From contig PTEX01000055.1 of assembly GCA_003342815.1 (NCBI GenBank), positions 1,054,001-1,118,000 of the forward strand: a stretch of 64,000 bases of DNA, in the 5' to 3' direction. The notes beneath the pieces are model-generated. The model made no database searches. It was not told where the DNA came from and saw only the letters and a list, made by a program, of their open reading frames with translations. How positions within the stretch are numbered: position 1 is the first letter of the stretch; every line of letters begins with the position of its first letter. This DNA comes from Eudromia elegans. Taxonomy: Eukaryota > Chordata > Aves > Tinamiformes > Tinamidae. Shown here piece by piece: positions 51,268-63,339 of the stretch. The translations under genes were made by a program, and so were the position numbers.

Positions 51268-54200
51268 CTGCAAAAGGAGAGAGAGAAACCAGGTCCCTCA
51301 GGCATCAGGGAAGAGTGGCCATCGAGCTGCTGGTGCACAAAAACGGGTCAGGGAAGCAAAAGGAATGCACAAAAATGGGTAAGGGAAGCAAAAGGCAAGA
51401 TGAGGCAGGAGGCAGCTGGACCCCTCTGGGCTGTGACAGGCCCAGGGCTTAATCCCTTCTTGCAGGAAGGGCAGGAACACCAAGGCAGCAGCGGTGCTTC
51501 CACAGTGCAGAGCAGTGGTGTCTCCAGAAGGAAACTGTTCCTCACAGGGACATATATTCCTTCCTTTCTGAGGTCAGATTTCATTCAAACATTAACCTGC
51601 CTAGACTTCTAAGGCTTTGTAAGGCACGGAGGAAAAACATACAAGTTCTGGAAGAGGAGTAAAAGAAACTGGTGAATAATGAAAACAACTATCTCCCCAG
51701 ATAGCACAATACTGACAGAAAAAGTCATAAACTGTTTTGAAAGGGACTATGGGGTTTGCCCTATTTATGACTGGGCCAAAATTACATAATTGACACAAAT
51801 GCCCTACTTGGCAACTTTCTACTTAAAGTGATAATACAAGGACAAAAGGAATGGCAGTGCCTTGAGTAATTGCTATCCCACGGGGTTGGAAACTATGTGC
51901 ATAGTAGCAATATACAGTGTGTTCAGGTCTCTGCCTCCAAGTCCTCCTCTATCTGCACTGGGGCGTTTTTTCAGTCTGTGGGAATATTATTAACTTAAAC
52001 TATAGCACGTTCTCTGTACAAATGCCTGCACCCTCTCTGTGTCTGCACATTCCAAAGATTTGAACATTGTTCTATGGATGATCTTTTTATACTCATTTAC
52101 ACAGATTTTAAAAAACATTTTGCAAGGAGACAGTAAAAGCAAAAGGCCCAAGTTTGTAATATGTAACATACTTTCACTGCTATGAAATCCTCCCCAGCTG
52201 CTATAAAGCTGGTGACTATTGTGCTGTCAGTGCATGAGACCTAGATTTTATTCCTTGGATGAAAACACCAGAGGTAAGACAGAACAGCAAAAAGCAACAC
52301 CTTGTGAAATTCAGCTCTAGCTCATCTAGAGGCCAATAAAAAAAAAAAAATCAAGCCACTTTCAGTTGGGAAATCTCTAAAATGTTCTTTTTTTTTTCCT
52401 ATTTTTTCTATTATTCTTTTATTTGACTACCTAAATTAGTTTCCTTAGACCCTTAATTGCGTTGTTGGTCCTCGCTTAGCGTTATTCATTTTCCAGCGTT
52501 TTTGATGTAGAGGTGACAGGAAGGAACAACGTCCCCTCAGCCTTGTCCCTGCCTCAGGCCTGGCTCAGGCTCTGCACACTAGTGAATTATGCAGCAATTT
52601 GGAGTGAGGGGCCCGTATTCTCTATTTGGGTGTCAGCCCCGGCTTTTGAGGCAGCCCCTCATGTGCAATGAGCAAAGCTGAGAGTTTCAGGGCCACCGCA
52701 CGATGCAGAGTGGTCTGCTCTTGCATACAGCAGCACGGAACAAAATGACCTCTAAAGAACGGTACATTAGCAAGTTCTTGGAAATAACAAAAGCTGCTCA
52801 GGGTAATAGCAAAGAACCTGATCTTGCAGAACTATCGATCGTGCAACACCTTGAGCTTTAAAGAGGAAGGACTTCAGGGAGCAAGTGATCTGCATGAGCT
52901 GGAGAGGCGCCAACGCAAGGGGAGCAGAAGGAGGGCACTAGACCCATGTCTCAGTGTGCCCAGTGGCGGGAGGAGCAGCACGTGCGTTTCACCCACCGTA
53001 GTGGGAATTAATGAATTAATGTCATTAAAGATGACTCAAGATAAAAATTATTGCAACAGTGAGAAAGCACATTACTACCATTTGAAGAATATTATCTGCA
53101 CAGGAAGAGCAGATATATATTTATATTTTTGTATTCAGTCCAGAGGAGCTTCATAGTGGCTATGTTTTTCTTCCAAATAGGCTGAATCCTAACTGCATGA
53201 TTCAGTACTTGGAAACCTACTTTTTCCACATCTTCATGCATTTGTTGTGCACTAATAGCAAATGACACCGAGGCATAACTTAACATGCCAAATTGCTAAT
53301 TTGATTAGTATAAAGATATTTTTTCTTAGCTTTGAAAACAAATACAAACTTGGGACAGCTTAGAAATAATTAAAATAAACAAGTGTAAACCACACATATC
53401 CAAGTCACTGAGGAAGAATAAATTGATGAAAACAGCAGAGTGCATTATCATATTAATGTTTTCCATTGCAAGAATTCCAGCATGAAATTGAGGTAACAGG
53501 GTGAAAATTTTCAGGCAAATAGAGCTGAAACTTCCTTTCTGTGCCCAGTCTCTTGCTGAACGCAGAGTTGAAAACTTCCTGCTGCAGAAAATAAATGCAG
53601 AGAAATGGTACAGAGTGACCCGAGTCCCTTTGATCCAGCATATAAATCACATCACACTGATCAATCAGCCTCAAGTTTTTATGTGCTTTACACAGTGCTA
53701 CAATGACTGCAAGCTCCCTTACATTTATCTTCATTTTCTTCCTCAAGTGACAAGAAGGTTGCATGGCAGAGCCAGCTTCTCCAAAGCATCGATGTCTGCC
53801 TCCATCGTCTTTCCTACAGAACCATTTTCCACAACGGTAGGTGCTGTCACTCAGTCCCATCTCAAGCTTTTCTCTTCCTGCCTCTTTTTAAGCCGCAGCA
53901 TGAAATCACACCCATCAAGCCAGAGAGAGAATCCACTGCTTTGATACCTTCTTTGTCAATGCTCTGATCACTGATGATCTTGCGCTCTAAGAACGCTGCA
54001 GGAGGTAACTGCAGCATGATGAAGAGGGACTTTGATTATTGCAACACTGTGATTTATGTCTGCCAGAGCCCTTAGGAATTGCTTCTTGTGTTCAGAAAAC
54101 CACGTGGAGGATTTTTGGAGAGTCATAAGTAAGAGCTGCTTCATACTAGCACGTGTGGCAGTTCTACTCCTCTTCGCCTTTCTTCCTCCTCCAAAAGAAT

Positions 54201-57200
54201 ATTTTAATAGAAGATCAAGATCCTTGTCTCTGCGTGAGAGAGACATGAATGGGGAAAAATAAAAGAAACAAAGAATAATGAGATAAAAAATAGAGAGTTT
54301 TTTTTCCCCAGCTCTTTTTTTTGTATTATTAAATTATTAAGGACTTTCAAAGGTAATATGGGCCACAATACATAGAATGTCCTACTGTGAAATAACCTAG
54401 TAAAACACACCAGGGAAATCAAAATACTGCTCTTGAATGGAGAAAATATTTTTCTCCATGATCTCACATGCATTGAGCCTATGGTAAGAAAGATTTTTTT
54501 AATTTCAGATTGTTATTATCAGGTTGACCCATAACGAATGAAATGAAGAATAAAGATCTGTATGAAAGAATTTGGTTTTCTTTTATCTTTTGTTTTCAGG
54601 ACATATTCTGCCCACAAAGGGATTTTTACTTTTGGCAATGCCCTTGAAGCTCACTGGTCCTACTACAGTGGTCCTTTGCAGTCGTAGCAGACTCTGAACT
54701 CCTTGATACTAGGTTATGTCTTAGCCTCATGACATGCATGCATAGGTGTGCATCAGAGAACACCAGACAGATAGCAGGTTATTAGTTATCAGATCCAAAT
54801 TCTCCTCTGAATCACAAGGGGCTTTTCACCAGCAAAGAATCTTGGACAGAAGAAATCACATGCAAGCAAGGTGCTCAGCTGGAAGAAGTCCGCAAATGCC
54901 TGTGCATATGTGTATGTATACATGTATAGGTGCCTTATAGATAAATAGATTTCAGAACTGGAGGAAATTCATGCCTGACTTACCCAGAAGACACAATTCT
55001 ATGAAATTCTTTACTAATGGTGATTACTGAAATCCCCGTCTTCCATTCTAAGGTAGCAAACCTCATCTCTGTGACAAACACCTAGCTATAATAAACCAGC
55101 TCTACCAAGCGGACATTGCTCACGTGCCATCTGGCCTACCTGGTCTCGGACAAGAAACCCAGGTTGGTATTTCTGGTATACTACATTGAAAGATTTGTTT
55201 TTTTCCAAAGGACTCAGCATAGAAAAACAGTGGAAATAAACCTAACGGGGACAGAGACCACAGAGACTGCTGAGCACCCTACTGCAATATAACAACATGT
55301 ACATGGAAAGCTCTTTCTGCACTTCATCAATATCAGGCACCATGGGAAAAAAAAGTGCTACAGAGGCAAAAAGCATCTCAAAATAGAAACAGAGCATCCT
55401 GCTTAAAGTAGTGTTTCCATTCAGGTAATAGAGCATACATTGACTGGTCAGCAGAATACGCAGAGCAAACAAGCGCATCTGTTCAGGGTCAGCAGCTCAG
55501 CAATACCATCCAACACTACCGTAATACCATCTACTGTGAAACTTCTCCAAAGTATTGGGAGCATAACCTATAATGTTCAGCTCGGATGTCCACTGGATTG
55601 TACACTCTCTTGTGTAACCACACTCTTTTTATGATCAGGATTCTTTTGACTATCGTAGGCAGCGTCTAAAAGCTGAACCCCCTTGCTTCAGAATACAGCA
55701 CGACAGCGTCAACATTGCATCTTGCTTCACTTTGGTGAAATGTATTTTCTGGACTCCCGCTTGATTGTTGCTGCTTAAGTCCATTTCGATAAGGAAAAAA
55801 GCTGTCCATGCATAATTTGAAATAATGTATCCTAGTGTGCTTTTCTTTTGAACAGAAACACTTGGTGTTATTTTTCTTTGGAAATCATTGTTTTTAAAAA
55901 ATAAACTTTGTAAAATTGTGACAATGTGAAAGGCAGTATTTTTAAAAGATTGAATTGTCTCAAAACAGCAAATGCTACCCATTTTCTAGCATGTATGTGA
56001 GAAAAACTGGATATCTGGAAAGGGTTTGAAAGGAAGACAAAGAAGAATTCATTGTACACAAAGCTACATTCAACTCACAATAACATTTAGATTAACAGAG
56101 GCCACTAATTATTTTGGCTTAGAGACCTAAGCAAGTTTTAACCACAGCTAAAATCTCATCTGTTTTAATCTCATCTGCTGGAACTTGATCTGCAAGAAGT
56201 GATAACAGCCAGACTTCTATTCTTGTGTTTTTTCAGCTTCTGCTGGGCTGTTTTGCAAATATGTTCACATTTATTGGCTTATTTTAGATGTGGAGAAGCC
56301 AGCAGATGCTTAGGGCTACCAGAGTAGCTTTGAAATAAATCCTTTTTCTTTTTTTTGAGTTAGTTAATGGACACAAAGCCTCACCAAGAGAGGTGTGCAT
56401 AGCCTGGGGACTAGTTCTCTAGAACTCTCGAGGAAGATTGGCACTCTACAAAACACCAAGAGGTGGTTATAGAACAGGAACAGGAAAGGTATACATCAGT
56501 GCAACTACATTTCATATACTGGAAAAACAGAAGTGTTGGGGCACACTGACCCAGTTAAAGTGAAGTGAAGCAGTTTTGCATGAACTAATTTGCCTGGTTC
56601 ACCCACAGAAATCTTTATTAAAGAAAAAAAAAAGGAAAAAGAGCTGCTGGGTAATGTCAACAACTAGTTTAAATCCAAGTTCAGTGATATTCACAGGCTG
56701 TTGTATCTGATACAAGATGGAAGAGAATTTTACTGAGGACAACCCTGGAGCTCTGGCTGCCGACGCTGCACATCAAGGCTCTCACTCTGCATGTTGGTCC
56801 GTCCAGGTGAACACGAATCAAATTCAGGTAGCTGGAGAATACTCAACTTGAACTGTTCTAAAGCAGAATATCTAATCTAATACAGGTCATTTTTATACAA
56901 ATGCTTCCCAGGGGTGGAATGAAGAGCACACCATCTCGAGAAAGCGGTAACACGGCTGCAAATGTCTGTCAGCTTAATCTCATAAACAAAAGCAACCTGT
57001 CACATCTTTTTATTTTACTGCTGCCCAAAATAGGAAAGCTGAATTTCTATAGTTCTCCTCTATTTCACGTTAGATAGAAAATAAAGAACTATTCCTGAAT
57101 TTCCTCCACTGCATCTCTATTTATAACACAGAGATTAATTTTACAAGGATTTATTTTTCTTGTTCCTTTAATTAGGATTCTATGGGTTGAAGTGTCCTGT

Positions 57201-57852
57201 CCATGACACTGTGAATATATCTCCTACTAAGCCCCTGAGTCTAGTCTTTTTCCCTATGCGTACAAATCAAGCTAGGTGTGCCTTTTTTGTATAGCCATAT
57301 TTTATTTAACTTTTTAAATTTATCTATCTGATGGGAAAAAAAATCAATGGTCTAATAATAGATATTCCACATTTCATACTGTGACTCAGGGACTGAGGCC
57401 TCATTGAAGGATCTTGTGTATGACAAATCGCATCACTAGCTTTTTCCTTCATTCAGGTGCAGTCAAATAATTCAGATCTTTTGTGGTCAGCACTTGCTGT
57501 TTAGCATTTTGATATTTTTTTCTTTTCCCAGTACAGAATGATATTTACATAGAAATGCTTCATTCTTCCTCATTGATACGCTTGCCCACAGTGCAAGAAC
57601 TGTGAAATCCAACACAATATATATGTTTTCCCTAATAACTCACCCTTCACTGAAGGTTCAACCTCCCCCACACTATAATACAGTTTAAAATAATACAGAA
57701 CAAATAATCAGGAGACATATATGGCCTCATAATTCTGTCAGCATTATTGTTTTTCAATGCAATTTAATAATTTTATTGCAAAATGTTTTTTCCTTCTACA
57801 ATAAGATTGTAACAAATGCATTATATCATACCTGATTTGCAAGAAAAATCCA

Positions 57853-57901
57853 CTAAATTATTTATTTATTATCTTATTTAAATTATTTATTATCTTATCA
57901 T
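57853..57901. repeat. AT-rich tandem duplication
   Basis: Two adjacent imperfect units, each AAATTATTTAT followed by TATCTTAT. Confidence 0.75.
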
Positions 57902-58403
57902 CACAATAATTCAGCTAGGGATATTTTGGGAGCAGTATTCTTTGGGAATTCCACATTAAAATCAAATTCTGAAACAGCTCTTGCTGTCTCTGGGCTGGTA
58001 TTTTCTGCTGAATAATTATAGCAAACTGCCACCCACAGTGAGGCCGGGCTTCATAAACTGACACGCTGGCTGTAAATCCAAAGGCAAAACAGCAGAGCAG
58101 ATCAGACAGATGCTGTTCAGCGGATGGGAGGAGACGCCTGGCCGGTAATGCCTGTCAGCTTTCTACCATCTACTGGCAATTTGGGGATGTGCAACGCAAG
58201 AAAGCGGAGGGATGGGGAGGGCTGGCGGCTCTCCTGCAGCCCACGCAGGCAGGGAGCACGGGGGAGCACGGCGGAGCAGCAAAGGGCACTTTTGCCAGGT
58301 GACCTCATGGGTCTGCCCTGGAAGCCACCGCTGCCCTAGAGGTCACGACTGATGTTAGGTTTTATAGCACTATATACAGCACTATATATAAACTTACAAA
58401 TAG

Positions 58404-58433
58404 CTTGTAGTAACCTATTTAGGTTACTACAAG
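58404..58433. repeat. Near-perfect 30-bp palindrome
   Basis: Arms CTTGTAGTAACCTA and TAGGTTACTACAAG are perfect inverted copies separated by TT. Confidence 0.95.
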
Positions 58434-60559
58434 GCTTAGAACATGTAGCTTTGTAGCTCAGCAAAAACAGTGTTGCTGCTTCTTGGACAAAGCTACGGGC
58501 TTGATGCTAAGCCACGGGCCTTGGGACCTGTCAGGCTTTGTCTGGACCTGTCTTGATCTGACAGGACATTTGTTTTACTGTGTAACAGCAACTACCTAAT
58601 GCCCAGGTCACGATTATTTTGCTTGTACTTTAGCTTCTGCTTTGTTTCGTATAATTGTGTGGTGTGATGATACTATACGTATTTTTGTATGTAATAGACA
58701 GTGAGGACAAGAACAGGAATCCTGTGTAGAACGATCTGCCTGTGATCCCAGACCGCAGCACAGAGGAGCAAAGGCGAAGGATGACAGCAGAGCCCTTGAA
58801 AGCGTGGGCACAGGATGGTGCAGCAAGGCCCAGGCCTATAAACAGCTCTGTACTGCTCAGTTACCCAGATGCAACCTTGGAGCTGAGCAGAATCTGCTGC
58901 AGGGGTGACTAAGAAAACAAAGAATAAGTGTCCAAAATGCATAAAATGCACCATAGACAGTAAATTTGGATGCAACATGGGCTAGCGAAGCAATAAAGAA
59001 AGGATGTTTTAAAATTCATGCAAAAATGCCCCCAAGTAGATCCTATAGGAAGGAGGAAAATCTATCCCTATCAACAACATGTTCCTCCAAAGTCCTCCAA
59101 AGGACTTGTCATTCATCTCTGCCCTGTAATTTGAGGGTCTGGATTAAGGGCTATCAAAGCAGAGAGCAGGGATTAATGAACTCTGGTTAGGACCTCAGTT
59201 ACAAGGGGCTGCAGAGACCCATTTTGAACTGATACCAGATAGCAAGCACCATCTAGACCCATCTCAGGGACAGATTTAGGCCCGGCAGGCGCACTGAAAT
59301 GGAGTTAGCATTTTAGTTCAGCGGGGTCTCTCATCATCCTTTTGGGGCTGGATAGACTAGGACCCCTAGGCTGGGCTTTACAGTGATTTAGCTGATGCAG
59401 GCAGATGAGACTCATCAGGTTGTCTCAGGTGCTTTTAAAGACACAAGTGAATTATGGACTTCTTTCACTCTCTATCCTTTCTGTGAATAAGATTGGTCTG
59501 ACACACTGCCTACTAAAAATGTCACTGCTGCTAAAATCCATGCTCTGTGGGACAAAACTGACATTACTTTCTGAAACAGTGCCCTAGCCCAAATAGAGCT
59601 AATTTATGTCAAGGTAGAGTGTTTATTTATCCATATACCTATAATAGAGTGTGTGTAACTGTCTTCTCAATAGTTTTAAGACGTCAATGAAAGTTTAGCT
59701 TAATGTTATTATGCTCAGTTTATATTTCTGAAATGGGATACCAGCTAAGAAGCATTTTCTATACAGACATTGGGAGCACAGGATTCTTAATTATTTTGCC
59801 CACCTTCTTCAATTGAAAACTATTTGCTTAAAGACTTGCAGGAGATGTGTTTACGACTGAAAAAAAAATGAAGATCATTTGCCTGGAATTGTATTTTTGC
59901 TGTAGAGGAACTCTTAGTTGTAGAGGGCTATTACTCCCCTGTGAATTTGGACAGATTATGCACTTTTCACACATCACAGCCATTAGGATTTGAAAGGGCA
60001 CCAGTTGGCACTCCATTAGTAAACCTCTTTTGTGCTTTAGTGGTTTGCCATTTTCCTGCTTTATGCATTTTGAAGAGCACACGCTTTGCTGAGGTGCACA
60101 CTCCTGACCCAAAGACCGGAGCTGACTCTTCAAACAACGCGGATCTTCACACAGACACTTTCTCCTTTCTCAGCAAAAGTCATTTTCCCAGCAATTCATT
60201 CAAAACACTACATTGGCCTCCTTCACTTCCCTCCTTGGAGCCTCTCCTCTCCTCAGCCTTGCTGACACTGTCAGGGCACTGCCAGCCTCCCTGTCCCCGC
60301 CGTCCCCTGTCCCTCCCAGGAAATATGTGATTCCTCCCTAGAAAGCGATGGTCAAAGACAAGGCAACCCTTCTCCCTACCGTAACAAACAGCCTGACATT
60401 AGAAAACTATCTGTGACTCACAGGGTTGTTCATCTAGTAGGATGGAGGGCCAGAAAGAGAGAGAAAAAACCAGAGAGCACAAGGTGGGTAATGGGTCTAA
60501 GTGAATTTCAGTGAGCTAGATGGAACCCACAATGCCCTTCTTTCCACCTGTGCCTCCCA

Positions 60560-60810
60560 AATACGCCCTGTACGCATGGTGAGGGCGTGTTGCATGCGAG
60601 GCAGCGTTTTAGTGACGTTTTCTGCATGAACGATGCCCCTCGCGGACACTGGGCCCGCGCGGCTTTGCCGCCCGCGCTGCCGGCCTCGCGAGGCGAGGAT
60701 CCTCCGTCGGCAGCGCACCAGCCCCTCGCGGGAAGGGCGCCGGCCGCAGCCTTCTCGCTCAGACACAGGCAGGCTGGCCGAGGCGGCGAAGCCCGGGTCA
60801 CGCCGAGTCT
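60560..60810. promoter_or_regulatory. CpG-rich patch within PRKN intron 10
   Basis: About 250 bp contain dense CpG (stretches such as GGGCCCGCGCGGC and CCGGCCTCGCGAGGCGAGG), abrupt against its surroundings. No exon, repeat family or coding similarity is recognised. It may be an intragenic promoter or enhancer. Confidence 0.45.
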
Positions 60811-61552
60811 GAATGAAGTTTGAGCAGTCCATGGCCTTATCGGTCTGGGGAACTGCCCTTAGCGGCAGGTATTCTGGGACTGTCACGTTGCTTTTCCGGA
60901 ACAGCAATTTGGGAAGTTTCTCAGGAAGAGCTGTGTGTTCACACTGGAACAGCTATACCGGTTAACTTTCCATCCTTCTAATGTTTTCTGACTTTTCCTG
61001 GTACACCTTTTTTTCTTGCCCTAGAGCACAAAAATCACACAAACTCTAACTTCCATACAGTCAAGTTTCTTGAAATCAGTTATAAGGTGCCATGATTGGT
61101 CAAAGTCTTCAATAATCTAGGCTAAACTGATATTAAATATTGCCAATACAATAGGTAATGGCTGAGATGACCTTGCCATCTTTTGTTGACAGCTAAAAGA
61201 AGAGAGGGGAGCTTGGATAGTGCTCTAAGGAGCACTCAGCCATGTGGAGCTGGGACTGCACTGCCCACAGTGACTGACTCGGGCAGGAAAGGGGACATGA
61301 CAAGGACAGAAGAGGAGGTGACAGCCAAGAGGGGTCCCAGGCCATGGGAACTATCCCCCTGCTCTGGCAATCAAGTAGACATGGCAAATAATGACAAGCT
61401 GTCACTGAGCTCTGAATGAACACATTACTGAGCATAATTCAGCTCTTCTCGACCAACTTCTCTGACTGACTGATGGATAACGTAGTTAATACAGAAGTGG
61501 CTACTTTCCATTAAAACTTTTCAAAGTTTTCCTTGAGAATTACAAATGACAC

Positions 61553-61570
61553 TTTTTTTTTTTTTTTTTT
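61553..61570. repeat. Poly(T) run (T18)
   Basis: Homopolymer seen directly in PRKN intron 10. No retroposed copy is recognised next to it. Confidence 0.9.
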
Positions 61571-61782
61571 GAGGGCCATCAATTCGCATAGTGCAAATAG
61601 AGCTCACTGGTCATGTTGAGACATACTGCAGTTTTAGCTCTACCTCCTTCAAAGAAGACACTGAACCTTACTTGCCAGTTTATCAAGGCTATTGGCAATT
61701 TTAGTTTATATATCTCTCAATTCATTCCTCTGTTGAAACTGTTTTACATAAGTGGCAGCTGGAAGGGTGTTATAAGGCACAC

Positions 61783-61830
61783 AGAAAAGGAGATGTTTCT
61801 TTTCTCCACAAAGAAAAGGAGATGTTTCTT
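61783..61830 (+). repeat. 29-bp tandem duplication in the L3-like relic
   Basis: AGAAAAGGAGATGTTTCTT occurs at 61783 and again at 61812. Confidence 0.95.
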
Positions 61831-62020
61831 CACAGAACATAGTTAAGCTGTGAAACTGTTGCAGAACACAGTGAATCCTAGAGATACACATGGCTTCAAA
61901 AAGAGATTGTAAAAATACATGGAATTAAAATCAGCTGGTGGCTAAACACAAAATATCACATCTGAGTCACAAATCACTAGAGGCTGGGAAAGTATTTAGG
62001 AAATGGGGCGTCACTACACT
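61783..62020 (+). mobile_element. Ancient L3/CR1-like LINE relic
   Basis: The segment CTTCACAGAACATAGTTAAG, then CTGTGAAACTGTTGC, then GGCTTCAAAAAGAGATTG and ACATGGAATT matches the recurrent 3' part of old amniote CR1/L3 elements, which encode a motif like FFTxxIVKLWN...GFKKGID. It is heavily mutated and begins with a 29-bp tandem duplication. The ends are approximate. Confidence 0.55.
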
Positions 62021-63252
62021 CTTGCACTCTTCTCTCCGCCTCAGTGCCTGCTGCCTTGCTGTGAGAGGCAGGCTACAGAGCTGGATGGATTCTGGGTTTC
62101 ATACAGCGTGGCAGTTTTAACGTTCCAGGGCACCAGGGGTAGCTGTCGGAAGGCACCAAGCTATGGGCTGTTTAATTCTGGCTCAATGAATGTTTAATTC
62201 TTTGTGCAAAATAGAAGAGCTTCAGGAAGAGAGGTTAAAGAGAGCAGCCTCTGCGCGGGGCATAGCCCAGCGCGGGGTTCCAAAAGCGTGGTAAATGGAG
62301 CATCTAATGGTAGCACATGCCAGAGCCTCCCAGTGGGCTCCAGCTCCCTCCCGGCCCCTACGTAAGAACCAGCGCCAGACAGAACTTGCCTGCAGCCCCA
62401 CAAACGAGCTGGGTGTGTGGGGCACAGCGCCGGCCACCAGTGTCCCTGTCACCTGCCCACAGGCCCATGTCTACACACCGGACTCTGGGAGGGCTCAGCG
62501 GTCAAATCTCCTCATAGCATCAGATGTGTTGCACATCTCAATCTATCTTAGTTTTCTGTTTCCTTGGGGAGCACTCCAGCCACCAATATATGAGATAGTT
62601 GGGGGCAATCTCTCTCATTCCTTGCACTCTCCCTAGCCTCCTTTCTTTTGAAGGACTGTGGTTTATTTTTCATGGAGAACAGAGAAAACGGAATCTCAAA
62701 ACCAAAACATAACCAAAAAACACTGGGTAACTATTTTCTGTCCAGGTCTATATAAAATAGGTATAAAATTATAGAGCAGTTGGAGTAATGACCACCTATC
62801 AGCTTCCAGCCTATGAAATTTGCTATTTTATTTCTCCAAGCTAAAATATATACTACCAAGATTTTTAGCCTCGGCTATATAAAACAAATGCTACTATTCA
62901 CTCCAAACCCAAATGCATTCCTGACTAGCACATTGGCTATCAGCTGAATGGCAGCAAGACTACAGAAAGTATTTCAAAGATGCTCACGCTGAACAGGGGA
63001 CAACCTCAAAAGCCCACGGGGAAGGCCATTCCTTTATCGACTGATGGCAGAGCAGCGTGTGTTCCTGTCAGAACTCAACCGCTCCATCAATCAGAGTGTC
63101 TGAAACCCACAGCAAAGCCAATTCGGCGGCTCCAGTGACTGCAGTAGTTCAACAAGAGCATAACTCCTCTTACTCAGGATTATAATTAGGACTTGTCTGA
63201 CAAATGCTGCTCTAGCTGGGCCAAGGATCTAATGAGTAATGGGGCTCCCTAC

Positions 63253-63339
63253 CTTCTGGGCCACAGCCCCTTGGGCGCCGAGGACAGAGCTGCATTCTCC
63301 TTCATGGTACTCTTCTTTACATTCACGGCAGAACACAAA
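63253..63339 (-). CDS. PRKN: Parkin (E3 ubiquitin-protein ligase) exon 10, internal coding exon
   Basis: Parkin is the RING-between-RING ubiquitin ligase that PINK1 activates on damaged mitochondria. This 87-nt exon encodes 29 residues beginning [16 protein letters not shown], which aligns with human parkin from F362, the end of the IBR domain. The IBR zinc ligands C365, C368, H373 and C377 are all present. The acceptor is a T-rich tract ending TTTTCCAG before 63339, and the donor is AAG|GTAGGG at 63253/63252. The downstream half (after EGECSSV) is the poorly conserved IBR-to-REP tether and has diverged from human. Human exon 10 is 84 nt; here the only GT donor available adds one codon (Lys). 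Exon 11 follows in phase 0 after an 11,985-bp intron. Exons 1-9 are outside the window. Identity is very secure because exons 11 and 12 follow in order and in frame. Confidence 0.95.

Larger units (their letters stand above)
51268..63252 (-). other. PRKN: PRKN intron 10
   Basis: This 12-kb intron is AT-rich and has no recognised exon. It holds an L3-like CR1 relic (61.78-62.02 kb), a small CpG-rich patch (60.56-60.81 kb), a 30-bp palindrome (58.40-58.43 kb), an ATTT/TTAT tandem duplication near 57.85-57.90 kb, and a T18 run at 61553-61570. Opposite-strand open frames at 53.45-54.25 kb resemble nothing I know. Confidence 0.9.

Noticed and set aside
51025..51612. 195-codon plus-strand frame
   Set aside because: It overlaps parkin exon 11 in antisense, starts in the AT repeat and shows no similarity to a known protein.
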